Shown here: piece by piece, positions 25,459-38,084 of the stretch | Position numbering within the stretch: the first letter of the stretch is position 1 | Layout of the letters: each line of letters begins with the position of its first letter | Assembly (NCBI GenBank): GCA_964019165.1 | Contig: OZ025271.1 | Location: 320,001-384,000 of the forward strand | Reading direction: 5' to 3' | Length of the DNA: 64,000 nt | Source of the DNA: Mastigias papua | Lineage: Eukaryota > Cnidaria > Scyphozoa > Rhizostomeae > Mastigiidae | Made by a program: the position numbers and the translations under genes | The notes under the pieces: model-generated | What the model was told of the DNA's origin: nothing | Seen by the model: the letters and a program-made list of their open reading frames with translations, nothing else | Databases searched by the model: none

Positions 25459-27003
25459 ACGTATTATTAACGTAACTATTTTATTGATCATTCCCCTCAA
25501 TTTCCAGTATTTTTCTCTCCTTTCCTCTATACCTCTCTTAATCCTTTATCTACTTTTCAACTCTTACTCATTATATCCATCTCTATCTTATAGTTGTCTC
25601 TCTGATTACACTTTCTCCTTCCACTTTCACACGAAACCATCATAGGGGACATATCTCGATTGGCTGCATGTGCAATCACCAATTGGGGAATCTTCTTCTT
25701 TATTGTCCAACCAGGCCAGGATCCCCGATTTGACCACCCCTCGGTCAATACCCAGGTGTACAGTGTGTTAAGACGTAGCCAGATTGTGTGTTAAATGAAG
25801 GTTATCATAAGATAATTCTCTAAAACTCTACAGAAAGATCGCGCCCCGTTTTAGAAATATCATTCTTTGATCATGAAGCAGTGTTTAGTTTCCTTCAAGT
25901 TGACATTTTTTGACATATTTACCCATATCATTCGTCTTTCTGATTAACATGTATGCTATATTGTCTTGATCTAACGTTTATTAGCTCTCCTAACTCTAAT
26001 GGGAGTTGGTAAATGCCAATAGCTGTTGAATTTGGATCGAAAAGTCATGAGGATTGGACCAAGAATTTTACAATCAAATAAATCTTTGAGATAAATCTAG
26101 TGTGTAACATCCTGCTAAGAATTGCAAAGGATGTCCTCAACATTTCCATCAGACTTTGAAGGGTGCTATTTGAGGTCTTGGTTTGACATCAATGACAATT
26201 GACATAAAGGACACCATACTTGGCAATTGCTCATGCTTATGAAAAACAATGCAAAATGGCTGTTGCAATACTAATTTGGTTATAAGGGGGCTCAAACCTT
26301 TGAAGTAAATTCAAGGATATCGAGGGGACTCTCCATTTCAAGTTCCTTAGAAATCATGATTTGGCTAGGAAGACAGTTTTTTTGTCATTTAACTGCACAT
26401 CGAACGAATGGAAAAGGTTGACTAATGCTCAATAAATAAATTTTCAGAATATCTGAAAGGTTGGAAAATATCTGCGCTCTATACTAATGTGTTGGCAACT
26501 TTTCTAGCTGAAAACATAAAAAGGACTAGGAAAGTTTGTGACGACCATGCTTATTTACAAAAATGATGGGGTTGCACGAAAATTTGAAATTCTGTAATGC
26601 ACACTAGATGGTAAATTAATCTCACAGAAATGATTTAACATCATTTAAGCACTTTCATTTCTATGATATTATTGTTTTATTGTGTATATATTCATGTTTC
26701 AATGTATTTACTTAATATTCATAATGTAGAATCGTACCATATATTAATAAGGAAATAGTCCTGAATCCTGTTCAGTGGATGTACACTTTCGTCCCGATCA
26801 GGAAACTGTAAACAAAGCAACTTAACTTTTCTGAGTCTTGTATTTGAAAAATCAAATATTAAATAATCAGGGATTCCAATAAGAATATGGGAAGGCAGGA
26901 AATTTCCACAAAAAATGAACTTATTCGGGACTTTCGAGTACTTAATTAGTCAAAATAAAACCGCTTGCTCTGTCTTTAGCTTGTCAAAACGGAAACCCTT
27001 ATT
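25459..27003. other. Non-coding stretch without supported genes
   Basis: Pyrimidine-rich near 25500-25620, then AT-rich sequence with no recognisable frame or repeat up to the satellite array. Confidence 0.5.
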
Positions 27004-29320
27004 GAGAGGCCGTATAGAAGTGCATGTAATGGTAATAGCTTGAATGTTGATTGGTGTGAACTGCTCTTATCTTAACCACATGCGCACTTTAGTATGATCA
27101 TCGTATTTGCTTGTAATGTTAACAATGAGGCCATTATAGAGAGGCCGTATAGAAGTGCATGTAATGGTAATAGCTTGTATGTTGATTGGTGTGAATTGCT
27201 CTTATCTTAACCACATGCGCACTTTAGTATGATCATCGTATTTGCTTGTAATGTTGACAATGAGGCCATTATAGAGAGGCCGTATAGAAGTGCATGTAAT
27301 GGTAATAGCTTGTATGTTGATTGGTGTGAATTGCTCTTATCTTAACCACATGCGCACTTTAGTATGATCATCGTATTTGCTTGTAATGTTGACAATGAGG
27401 CCATTATAGAGAGGCCGTATAGAAGTGCATGTAATGGTAATAGATTGTATGTTGATTGGTGTGAATTGCTCTTATCTTAACCACATGCGCACTTTAGTAT
27501 GATCATCGTATTTGCTTGTAATGTTGAAAATGAGGCCATTATAGAGAGGCCGTATAGAAGTGCATGTAATGGTAATAGCTTGTATGTTGATTGGTGTGAA
27601 TTGCTCTTATCTTAACCACATGCGCACTTGAGTATGATCATCGTATTTGCTTGTAATGTTGACAATGAGGCCAATATAGAGAGGCCGTATAGAAGTGCAT
27701 GTAATGGTACTAGCTTGTATGTTGATTGGTGTGAATTGCTCTTATCTTAACCACATGCGCACTTGAGTATGATCATCGTATTTGCTTGTAATGTTGAAAA
27801 TGAGGCCATTATAGAAAGGCCGTATAGAAGTGCATGTAATGGTAATAGCTTGTATGTTGATTGGTGTGAATTGCTCTTATCTTAACCACATGCGCACTTT
27901 AGTATGATCATCGTATTTGCTTGTAATGTTGACAATGAGGCCATTATAGAGAGGCCGTATAGAAGTGCATGTAATGGTAATAGATTGTATGTTGATTGGT
28001 GTGAATTGCTCTTATCTTAACCACATGCGCACTTTAGTATGATCATCGTATTTGCTTGTAATGTTGAAAATGAGGCCATTATAGAGAGGCCGTATAGAAG
28101 TGCATGTAATGGTAATAGCTTGTATGTTGATTGGTGTGAATTGCTCTTATCTTAACCACATGCGCACTTTAGTATGATCATCGTATTTGCTTGTAATGTT
28201 GACAATGAGGCCATTATAGAGAGGCCGTATAGAAGTGCATGTAATGGTAATAGCTTGTATGTTGATTGGTGTGAATTGCTCTTATCTTAACCACATGCGC
28301 ACTTTAGTATGATCATCGTATTTGCTTGTAATGTTGACAATGAGGCCATTATAGAGAGGCCGTATAGAAGTGCATGTAATGGTAATAGATTGTATGTTGA
28401 TTGGTGTGAATTGCTCTTATCTTAACCACATGCGCACTTTAGTATGATCATCGTATTTGCTTGTAATGTTGAAAATGAGGCCATTATAGAGAGGCCGTAT
28501 AGAAGTGCATGTAATGGTAATAGCTTGTATGTTGATTGGTGTGAATTGCTCTTATCTTAACCACATGCGCACTTGAGTATGATCATCGTATTTGCTTGTA
28601 ATGTTGACAATGAGGCCAATATAGAGAGGCCGTATAGAAGTGCATGTAATGGTACTAGCTTGTATGTTGATTGGTGTGAATTGCTCTTATCTTAACCACA
28701 TGCGCACTTGAGTATGATCATCGTATTTGCTTGTAATGTTGAAAATGAGGCCATTATAGAAAGGCCGTATAGAAGTGCATGTAATGGTAATAGCTTGTAT
28801 GTTGATTGGTGTGAATTGCTCTTATCTTAACCACATGCGCACTTTAGTATGATCATCGTATTTGCTTGTAATGTTGACAATGAGGCCATTATAGAGAGGC
28901 CGTATAGAAGTGCATGTAATGGTAATAGATTGTATGTTGATTGGTGTGAATTGCTCTTATCTTAACCACATGCGCACTTTAGTATGATCATCGTATTTGC
29001 TTGTAATGTTGAAAATGAGGCCATTATAGAGAGGCCGTATAGAAGTGCATGTAATGGTAATAGCTTGTATGTTGATTGGTGTGAATTGCTCTTATCTTAA
29101 CCACATGCGCACTTTAGTATGATCATCGTATTTGCTTGTAATGTTGACAATGAGGCCATTATAGAGAGGCCGTATAGAAGTGCATGTAATGGTAATAGCT
29201 TGTATGTGGCTTCGCTTGAATTTGAGTGTATTTTAACATCATACGCATTGGATTATGATCATCGTAGTTTGCTTTTGATGCTGAAAATGAGGCCATTATA
29301 GAGAGGCCATATAGAACTAC
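27004..29320. repeat. 135-bp satellite array with 7-mer higher-order structure
   Basis: Sixteen full units start at 27004 and every 135 bp after (27139, 27274 and so on to 29029), each beginning GAGAGGCCGTATAGAAGTGC or a one-base variant. A 17th unit from 29164 turns into a diverged edge copy. Diagnostic variants (GATTG for GCTTG, GTACTAG, GAAAGG, CCAATATA, ACTTGAG) recur every seventh unit, so units 2-8 (27139-28083) are repeated as units 9-15 (28084-29028), a 945-bp higher-order repeat. No coding frame survives across it. Confidence 0.95.
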
Positions 29321-29330
29321 ATGTAATTAT

Positions 29331-30052
29331 GGTCCTGTTCACACGATACGGTATTCATTTTCACAATGGGCTCAAGACCCAATTAGAAGCTAAAGTGTCA
29401 CCTGTTCACTATATATTGGATTGAATTGAATTCAATGTTCACTTTTGGTCATACGAATGCTGTCCGCTTTGGGTTGTTTCACAGCTACCATTGTTAGGAA
29501 TCTTCTACGATGCAATTTTGAGTGATTTGGTGCCAAACCGAAATTCATTTGTAAAGGAGTAGGCTATTAGTGACTGAGCACCCTGCTAAATTGGAAAGAG
29601 AATTCATCAATTAGACAGAACATGAAGTTGACTTGCTTCTCGCTCTAATTAGTGTTGCTCACTGCGATTTTCACCGAAAAAAATAACATGGCAACAAATG
29701 AAAATAGCTTATCTAATCTGCCACCTGAATAATCAACAAAAACCTCGTCATCAACGATCATCTTTTGAAACTACTTCTTTTACGCGCTAGGAAATCTTGA
29801 AACGAACGTAACTTGTGAAAAATAGGTTTTGCATCTGTGATGAATCGGGATCATCTTTTCAAACGAGCATCAGCCAAATCAATCTGATGCACTTAGCGCT
29901 CTAATGTAACTTACTTTCAGAGTGGATTGATTTGACTCCGAAAAAGACTATGTAGCGAGCATCAAATTCACCTGGAACAGTGTGTACAGAATGGCTGCTG
30001 GGCTAGAATGTAATGCGATGTGAAACAAATATCGTATCATTTGAACAGGGCC
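29331..30052. mobile_element. Non-autonomous DNA transposon, 722 bp
   Basis: The left end GGTCCTGTTCACACGATACG and the complement of the right end GGCCCTGTTCAAATGATACG form an imperfect terminal inverted repeat that extends to about 34 bp (shared ATATT..TTTCAC). There is no transposase frame. It splits the dispersed repeat whose intact relative is at 9585-9795, so the insertion boundaries are supported by that empty-site copy. The target duplication is not clear in AT-rich flanks. Confidence 0.65.
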
Positions 30053-30160
30053 AATATTGACTTGCTATTGATGTGTAATCGCTTAATATCGCTGGTATCT
30101 TAAGCGCATGCGTATTCATGCTGTACTATTGTATTGCAATGCACCCTCACATTTTGCAGT
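30053..30160 (+). repeat. Right half of dispersed repeat split by a transposon
   Basis: AATATTGACTTGCT, ATCGCTGGTATCTTAA and TACTATT...GCACCCTC match 9672-9775 in order. The left half of the same repeat is at 29206-29330. Confidence 0.55.
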
Positions 30161-30334
30161 GCTTAGCTTAGCGTACACAGCAGAGTTTTGTCGCTGCCAA
30201 CGAAAGCCTTTTGTGTGCAGGAAACACAGATCGCAGACTTTTGTCGCTTACGACAAAACATCAGTATGATGTTATTGCTATGGTAATCACGAATTTGTTA
30301 CTACTGCATAAGGGATCGCTCATTGCTTCTTCCA

Positions 30335-30540
30335 GGGGAGGGGGTGGAAGACATCTGGGAGGGGGTACCAAACTTCTGCACACTCAGAGGGCGGGGGGAT
30401 GAAAAATAAAGAGCATTTCAAGAGAAAGACTATGGAGTTTCTTCTGAAGTCCTGGAATGGGGATCAAAATATATACATAAATCTGAGAGGAGGAACGAAA
30501 ATTCCATTAAATATATATGAATGTCTTCCACCCCCTCCCC
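30335..30540. repeat. Inverted repeat with perfect 20-bp arms
   Basis: GGGGAGGGGGTGGAAGACAT at 30335-30354 is the exact complement of 30521-30540. The 206-bp unit may be a small MITE, but no convincing target duplication is seen. Confidence 0.6.
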
Positions 30541-32239
30541 ACAAGAAATTAATGACCCGTTCTTAATGTGTTTACCATTTAGAACTCTTATTTCATGACA
30601 TCCCGTTAGCACTTTTTATTTGGAGACTTTTTGTTTCATCTGCATGTGGAGGGGGTGCACAGTTTATGTTAATGTTAGTAAAAACTCTTCATTATCTCTA
30701 TAAAAGATATTGGAGTGCCACACTCTTCTTTTTTTGTTTCTTTTTCTACTGCTCACCTCATATTTCATTTAGAGAGATGCTATGAGAGGTAAAGGAAATG
30801 CATTGTCATTACACATTGAAGATAGTAACATCCCTGTTGGTTTCTGAAGTCACAACCCTCCGGCAATTGATATTCTGCTGTTTTACACCATGACTGCATG
30901 GAAAGTAACTTAATGGTATCCATCAAATGTTAACTTGGATACATCTCTCTTCAATTACATAATTTGAAAATAAGGAGATAAATAGCTAGATAATCAAGGA
31001 GAATTCACAATAGTAAATAATTTCACCAGTTTTCATATTTAATTGTTATGTGTTCAATTGAAGGGCGAATGGGGTGAATATATAACAATTCTTTGGTATT
31101 ACAACTTCACAATAGCTCGAAAAAGCAAGAAGCATACTGGAAAGCTTTTTCTATGACACTCGTCAATGTATGAAACGTCAGATAACTGCTGAAAGGTGGT
31201 GAACTGAATTTCAGTTCCTGAAATATATAGCCAAATGCGGATATCACGTTAATCTATCAGCACCTGCCAATGTATTTCACTTCACTTTTCGATATCCGAC
31301 GTTTCAAACTCGAACGAGTGTCAGACGAACACAAGATTTTAGAATGCTAACTGAATGCAACCGCTTTTTCGAGCCGTAGTGAATACATCAATCAAGCAAA
31401 GTAATGCAATGTCTGCTACGCCTTAGGGCCTAGGCTGTATTCATGGGCTCCTAGAAGCCAAACAAAGACCAATTTTCCTAGAGGAATTGAAAACTTGGCG
31501 ATTGCGGTAATAATTTTTTACTCGGATGGTTAACATACTCCGTACACCAATATAGACATGAAACTGGCTGCATTGATTGTGTGTGAATGTTCAGTAAATA
31601 TATTAATGTTATGCCATGCGTACAGGCCTTGTTGATATCTGTTTGCTATCCAGATATCAACTAGTTTATAAGGCTTTTGGTGATATTTTGCATGGACTGT
31701 AATTTACTTCAAAATCATTGAGCACATGGAAGACTCAACTCACAATTATTTATTGCATGGTAGTAATAGCAGTGGTCCATCCATTGCTTCATTTGTTTCA
31801 AAGTTAGTTGTCATTTTCCTATCTTGCCCAATACCTTTCATCATACCGTACATTGAAATGGGCTATTCAATAGTAATTTCAAACATTTACTTATGTCTAC
31901 ATGTGCTGTTGGCCTGCTAAACCTGAGATTCTTGAGTTCTTTAGAGAAAGAGGCGACAGAAAACTTCTAAACCTGTCATCGGATTTATGTACTTAAATGC
32001 AGTAACATATACTGTATATGATCAGGAGTATATAAAATGTTTTTTCATTTTTATCATATGTCTTTGCAATACAATTATATTTGAACAGATTTACCATGGA
32101 AAGCACCACTTCTCACAGCTTATCGCTAGCAGATAAAGAAATAGTTTCAAAAGTTTTCAACATACCGAACCCCGTGAAATGTTAACTTAATATACAGGAA
32201 ATCTTGTTTGGATGACATTCCACTCCTTAAACATTAACA
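30541..32239. other. Non-coding stretch
   Basis: No supported gene. It includes 31217-31375, the partner of 6730-7020. Confidence 0.5.
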
Positions 32240-32284
32240 TTGAAATCATTGAAATTGATCTCAAAGCTGCCATTTTTGATCTTT

Positions 32285-32320
32285 CTTGGCGGGAAACTTA
32301 AGATTCTGACGCCATTTCGC
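32285..32320 (+). promoter_or_regulatory. Promoter-like E2F/YY1-type motif block, duplicate
   Basis: CTTGGCGGGAAACTTAAG followed by GACGCCATTTCGCG keeps both motifs and their spacing relative to the block at 12731-12770. The E2F-like core changes from GGCGCG to GGCGGG, both accepted forms of that consensus. Function is inferred from conservation between two otherwise diverged copies. Confidence 0.4.
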
Positions 32321-33480
32321 GAAGAAATGAGAAGCTATTTACTGTCGAATCTCGCGAAGAAAGGGTTGTAGTTTGTAGTATACAGTACAACAAAAATTGG
32401 TTACATTGTTAAGAAAGATGCACGAATGCTGGCTCCCGTCTTTCTACTGCATTATTTTCAGCTGCAGATAAAATTATAACCTACAACCTTGCAACATGCA
32501 CGAACTAAGTTGAGACTTTGTGCTTCGTTGAGGGCTGTTCAGATAAATATTAGGAAGACAACGATGCTTCGACAAATGCCTATTGACCGATCAGCTTGCA
32601 GTTTGAGGTAAGTTTAACTTTAGTTGACACTAATTCCTACAATTTGACTTTGTCTGTTTGAAGTCATTCATCATCACACGCGGCTAAATGTGTACTTACT
32701 TTCAATGCTATCAGTGCACCTTCGAGATACGAAGTTAAGATATGGCATTGCTTTTCTGTCAGAACAAAATACATCCCAATCTAGGAGTGAACCAGGACTA
32801 TTAACTAATTGTGTGTTGCTCTCTTGTGCCAGCAGACCATTGGGTTTATGTGAAAATTGCATTTAATCTGGAATCCTGATTATGACCTTTTGTCGTTGAG
32901 GAGATTTCGAGTAATGTGCGAGCAAAACCTAGTGTGTGCAAGTGTTATGGAAAGTGTGCCCTTGGCCTCAAGTGCATACGTTAAGTGTGAACTTGACTGT
33001 TTGGTGTAGAAAGTGAGCTCAGGTTCAAAAGCTTTCATCATGTATTTTATGTTCGCTGTTGTTTTGCATAGTAAGGTAGTCATTTCCTGGCATTGAACTG
33101 GTTGTGGCAATCAGACGGTGTGGCAATTAAAAGGTGAGGCTCCAGATGCCCCCCAGTCTGTAATGGCTGGTGCCATCCCTGGCCCCCTAGCTCCTGTAGG
33201 CTAGAAATGCCCCTGAAAGCTGGCAAGTTTTCCAATTATACCAAATACTTGATTTTCACATCATCACAAGTTATCCAACTGGTCTCATTAACTTGTTGTC
33301 ATGAGGAAGGGATACTTTTGATATCAGCACCCAGCCAATTCTTCATTGCAACTCATACATTTCAACCTGATATTCTTCGGGCAAGAAATCACTTAAAGGA
33401 AATTGCTGTATATGAAAACTAACATATGATACCATGTGTTTTTTATATGCTCATAATCAAATTACAATGCAACATAATGC

Positions 33481-33528
33481 AAATGTGCCACAGGGAGTAC
33501 GAGACTACATAAGAACCCTGTGGCATTT
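33481..33528. repeat. Short hairpin
   Basis: AAATGTGCCACAGGG and CCCTGTGGCATTT pair as a 13-bp stem with one bulged base around a loop of about 20 bases. Too short for a typical microRNA precursor. Confidence 0.4.
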
Positions 33529-35601
33529 AACAATTAACTTAACTTGAAGTAAGTTTCAAAATGTGTGTCAGGCAAAACAAATTAATGAATAATATAAGTT
33601 CGGTTATGCATGAGAAATGTATAGCCTTAGGTTGGTTGGCTGCATGCATTATCATCTTCGCATTGTTGCTGAGACTTCTTTGTATACTTCTGGTTACACT
33701 ATATACAGGAACCATTACATTTTCTCAATTATGTACTCATTTGATTATTTAGATCTATAAGGTATTTAGGTGGCTGGACAGCTCATTTCAATTTTCACAA
33801 TAGAGGTCAGTGTAATCTCAAGATGAAGATTATGTCACAGAATAAGGATTATCAGGCACACAACCAGGAATTTTTTAGTGCAGGGGTCTAATCAACAAAA
33901 CATGGGCAAACTTAACACTATATAAAGAGAATGTATTTTGAAACCACATTTTTCAGATTTGGAAACAAAAATATCTCCCTGGAAGTTTCCGGATTTTGTG
34001 ACTTCTTGTTTACCAAAAATTACAAGCAGGCCTCCTTAACAGAAATAAACATTTTCAAACTCCTTGAAGACAGAGGACACCTTTACCTTTTTGAGGAAAA
34101 GGGCAGGAGTCTGGAACCCAAGGACCCATTCCATAGTTGTGCACCTGATTATCCCTAAGTCTGTGATAATATGTTAACCATCAAATATCAAATTACTTAA
34201 TCAAATGGAAAGTATCTGTAGTTGACTGTGTTTATCAGTATGAAATAAGTATAATAATAAATAATAATTATTATACTCATTATGAAATTTAACTATAGTC
34301 AATCTCAGTTGAAACAAGGTAGTACTTTAGGAATAAATCAGGAAGCCATGATGTGACAATGGGAGGCAGGGAACCTGGGTCGGAGGTTCCAAGCCAAAAT
34401 GGGAGAGTTGAAATCTCTGCATTTGTTTGTGTGTGTAGTGCTCTATAAAACTCTGAAGTTTCTTAAAATGAAACCCTTCAGGCTAGCATTTTGAGCTTGA
34501 TGTTAAGATCTGTATACCAATTTAAGCAAGAAATGTTGTACTCATTTGCAAAAATTTACTTATATAACCTTTCTAGATAGCACCATATAGAAATCAGTTT
34601 TACTAAGTACATCAATGGCTGGCATTGTAGCTGAATTATAGGTAGATATCATAAACAGGAAATATCCAGGGATTACACCATTTGCATATCTCACAACAAT
34701 TACTGAGCTTTTGAGTTCACAGCAAATAGGCAGCTCTTTCAAACGGTTTGTCAGCTTCCCTTTAGCATCAGTAAGGTAAAATTTGAGAATAGCGAGATAC
34801 TACCAAAAAGTAAAACAGCTGAATAGCCACGGTTTCCACAAGACACAGTGTAGAACTTTATTTTGATAGATGTGTCATAAAATTTTCAATATAATCTAAT
34901 TTCTGAATACTCTCTTCTCATTTTAAGAGGAATCATAATCTCTGGGCCTATACTATAAACTTAGATTTGAAACATGCAATAAAGCCTTTTTGATCAAACT
35001 CCTAAAAGACCTTCTTATGTATAGTTTTTCTACAGAGGCAACCTAGATATTCTTGTCCCATTTTTCTTCTCAAAAATGTCCAAACCCCTTTCAAACATGA
35101 CAACCACAGATTTTAACATAAGTAAAGTTGCTACAAGAATGATATATTCAAGAACAGAGGTTCAGGATCTATATCAATAAGCAGGAGCTGCTATGCAAAC
35201 ATAGGCTAGTAAAATAACTGCATTGTATTTCTTTTCACAAAACTCTATTTCTGAGCAGGGACAATGCCCTCCCATCTGGGAAATGACTGTGGACTGACCA
35301 TATTCAAATAGCATTAATACCGTAATTCCACCTAGCATTCTTCTATGGTATACATAACTGTAGGTAGTGTTGTCAATCACTCAAAAGAAAGCTACATATA
35401 GTTATGCTCATTACGTGACTGTGACCTTTCTTTTGGCTCACCTATCAGTCTAATCATGATCTCCCAATTTTTTCCTAACTTGATATCTTTTCAAATCATA
35501 CTGCACTTTCTTGTAGTGTTGTTTCATATGACAAGAACAGTTTACACCTGGCATGTTTATTTCATTCATTGATTCATTCATTGATTCATTCACTGATTGA
35601 T

Positions 35602-36258
35602 CAGGCCCGTCGGAACCGGGGGGGCTGGGGGGGCTGGGGGGGCTTCAGCTCCCCCAATATTTTGCAACTATTTGCTCTTTAAATTTTCGAGGAAACACTG
35701 CAAAACCATACTATAAATTCGCAAAAATATTAACCAGTTCAGTTGCCAGTTATCCCTTTCAATCATTTATTGCGTGTTCAAAGAACCAATGTATACTTGA
35801 TCAAGAACGTTAGACAGCATGAGCGAAGAAAGTGAAGTCTTGAAAATTGAATATGTTATGCGAAGATGCTGGGAGGGTGTGTTTTAAGAGGATCGTTAAA
35901 TTTTGTTTGGCAGTGTTTATGATTTCTTAAGTTGATTGCTGGCGTGCATTGCTCGGAGACAGCACGAAAGTTTTGTTGTCAATGACTGCAAAGTATTCCG
36001 TTAGCTTTTTCAGCCACACGTAATGTTAGTAGATGACTGCAAATACATAGATTCCAGCCAGTTTACAACTTCCATTTCAAAAATTGCCTTAATTCTATAA
36101 ATAGTAATTCGTCCATTAAAAGTGGCAATTTGTATAGCCAGGTTGCTTTCCAGCAATCTAAAGGGCGTGGTCGAACAAAAATTCTCCCGGAGCCCAGTGC
36201 AGTTTGCATTATTCACAGCCCCCCCCCCCCCAATATCAATTTCGTTCCGACGGGCCTG
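35602..36258. mobile_element. Non-autonomous DNA transposon, 5-bp target duplication
   Basis: A perfect 15-bp terminal inverted repeat CAGGCCCGTCGGAAC is followed inside by G-runs at both ends. Flanks are TTGAT on each side (35597-35601 and 36259-36263), though the flank is itself a TTGA/ATTC repeat. Length is 657 bp with no transposase. The ends resemble the element at 11335-12432. Confidence 0.7.
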
Positions 36259-36830
36259 TTGATTGATTGGTTGATTCATTCATTCATTCATTCATTCATT
36301 CATTCATCTTGTTCTCAAATATACTGCATACGGACGAGATTCCACTGATCTGGTACCAGCAACAACAGCAACACAATAACAACAATGTGGTTGTACTTCC
36401 GCATTTTAACTCAGCCTTTCGGCCATGACACAAGGAGGACAACCCTTTGGCCCTGCTTTCTTATCTTGTGCCAGTTATATCCGACATCTAGTGGAGACTA
36501 CGGGGACCAGGACATTTTCTTGCCCCCTTTATTGGCCCCCTTACTTTTCAAAGAAGAGATTATGATTATTTTGGTGGGGTGGGATGAGGGACCTCTATCA
36601 AGATGCAATTCTTCTCTATACTTCCCTTCTTCGAACGCTTTTTTGTGGCAATAAATAGGGCATGGCCCTAAAATCACATCTATTCTGCGATGACTAGCGC
36701 CACCCTTGTCCCCTCCCCCAGTTCTTGTATGCTAGAATCGCGTTAACTATAGTTATGCTTATTGTTTAACCTCCTGTTTGGCTCACCAACCAGTCTAATC
36801 ATGACCTCCTGTTTTGTCCTAAATTGATAA

Positions 36831-37810
36831 GGGAGTGGTCATAAAGTATCTGCTATATGGGGGTGGATGATTTTTCTAAAATTTACCAAATAAATTTGTG
36901 GTCCTAGATTTATGTTTAATTTTTTGTGGCCCAATAGCAAACTCAGGATATTTTTCATGACCCCATAAATCCTGTAGCCTGTGTTTCAGGAGCTGCAGAG
37001 CTGTCGTGGTAAATCATGTCACAAAATCTGACAGCATATTCCAGATTTTATGTCTTCACAACTGTCAATATTAAATGGATAAACATGGGGAAAAGGAAAG
37101 AATGAACTGCATCGTAAATGCCGAAACTGAGATCAACCAAACTTTAGGAAATACATCCTTACTATAAAGCAATAATGAAAACTGCAGAAAAATTTCCAGG
37201 GGTAGCAAACAGCTTTGAGTCTGTTGTCGAAGGGTGGCATTTGTCACCCCATGCAACCCCATAGTTATGGCCTGAACCCATAAAACATTGTTAAATAAAG
37301 TTTCTACCAAATTAAAAACAGGTACCAAAAGATGACTGCTCAAGACATATCAATTGTAGATGTAGAAAGTTTGAAAATAAAAGTCTCATTGTAATGCTAT
37401 TGTTTCTATGATGGAAAAAGGATTTTTTGACAGTTCTCGAGATGAAGATGAACATCAGTTTTTGAAGTTCGTGTTCACAAAAAATTGTTCTTGTATAAAA
37501 AAGTTTATTATAGCCATGAATTAGTTGTAGTGAGCAGTGTTGGGCGGATGTTTTGAAAAGATTGCAACTCTGGACAGTACAGTGGTACTGTAGTCTGTCT
37601 AATCTGCTGGAGTGCCAATTGCTAGTACCAATTGCAAATTAGCCACCTATTTATTTGATTTAAAAAAATGACATTCTTTATTAAATTCTCTATGGCCCCA
37701 TAGAATGGGCCTGACTATTGTTTATAGCCCCATAAAGGAAAGGTAGAGTTTTTCATGGCTCAGCCAAATATCATCCACCCCCATATAGCAGATACTTTAT
37801 GACCACTCCC
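36831..37810. mobile_element. PIF/Harbinger-like non-autonomous transposon, 980 bp
   Basis: A perfect 40-bp terminal inverted repeat begins GGGAGTGGTCATAAAGTATC (36831-36870 versus 37771-37810). It is flanked by TAA at 36828-36830 and 37811-37813. The paralogous copy near 35495 reads TTGATATCTTTTC across the site, consistent with one TAA-like target. A TWA duplication and GGG-starting ends are PIF/Harbinger traits. No transposase frame. Perfect ends suggest recent activity. Confidence 0.8.
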
Positions 37811-37940
37811 TAACTTTTCAAATCAGACTACACTTTCCTTTAGTGTTGTGTCATATGATCAAAACAGTTTACACCTGGCATGTTCTTCTCATTCATTTAT
37901 TCATCCATCTTGTTCTCAAATCTGCTGCCTGCTGACAGAA

Positions 37941-38084
37941 AGGGATGCCTACACTGGGGGGGGGGGCAGCTACCCCTCATGCCCTTTTTTGAGGACTTAA
38001 TTATTTTAGTGCAAAGATGTTTATGATGCGCCCTCAATAGGAACCTTTCCCCCACCCCTTCCCTCGGTGCGGGCAGACGTCCCT
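37941..38084. mobile_element. Short MITE, 144 bp
   Basis: The left end AGGGATGCCTACACTGGGGG and the complement of the right end AGGGACGTCTGCCCGCACCG form a loose terminal repeat. Flanks GCTGACAGAA and GCTGACGGAG are a near-perfect 8-10-bp target duplication. A related sequence lies on the minus strand at about 45110-45196. Confidence 0.5.

Larger units (their letters stand above)
32240..35000 (+). repeat. Segmental duplicate B (partner 12690-15600)
   Basis: Matches the earlier segment in blocks and in order, including the promoter-like GGCGGGAAACTTAAGA, AAGAAAGATGCACGAATGCT, the GGTAAGTTTAACTTTAG donor, and CAATGCTATCAGTGCACCTT. At 34575-34650 TAGATAGCACCATATAGAAA and GGCATTGTAGCTGAATTATA match 14560-14630. 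The putative first-exon frame of copy A is not kept here. Confidence 0.6.

Noticed and set aside
27004..29320. CRISPR-like array, because of regular repeats
   Set aside because: Units are 135 bp head to tail with no variable spacers, and the sequence is eukaryotic.
33481..33528. Hairpin considered as a microRNA precursor
   Set aside because: Stem is only 13 bp, far shorter than a normal precursor.
36010..37343. Frames of 72-90 codons in 36010-36348 and 37071-37343
   Set aside because: They lie mostly within non-autonomous transposons and have no recognisable protein character.
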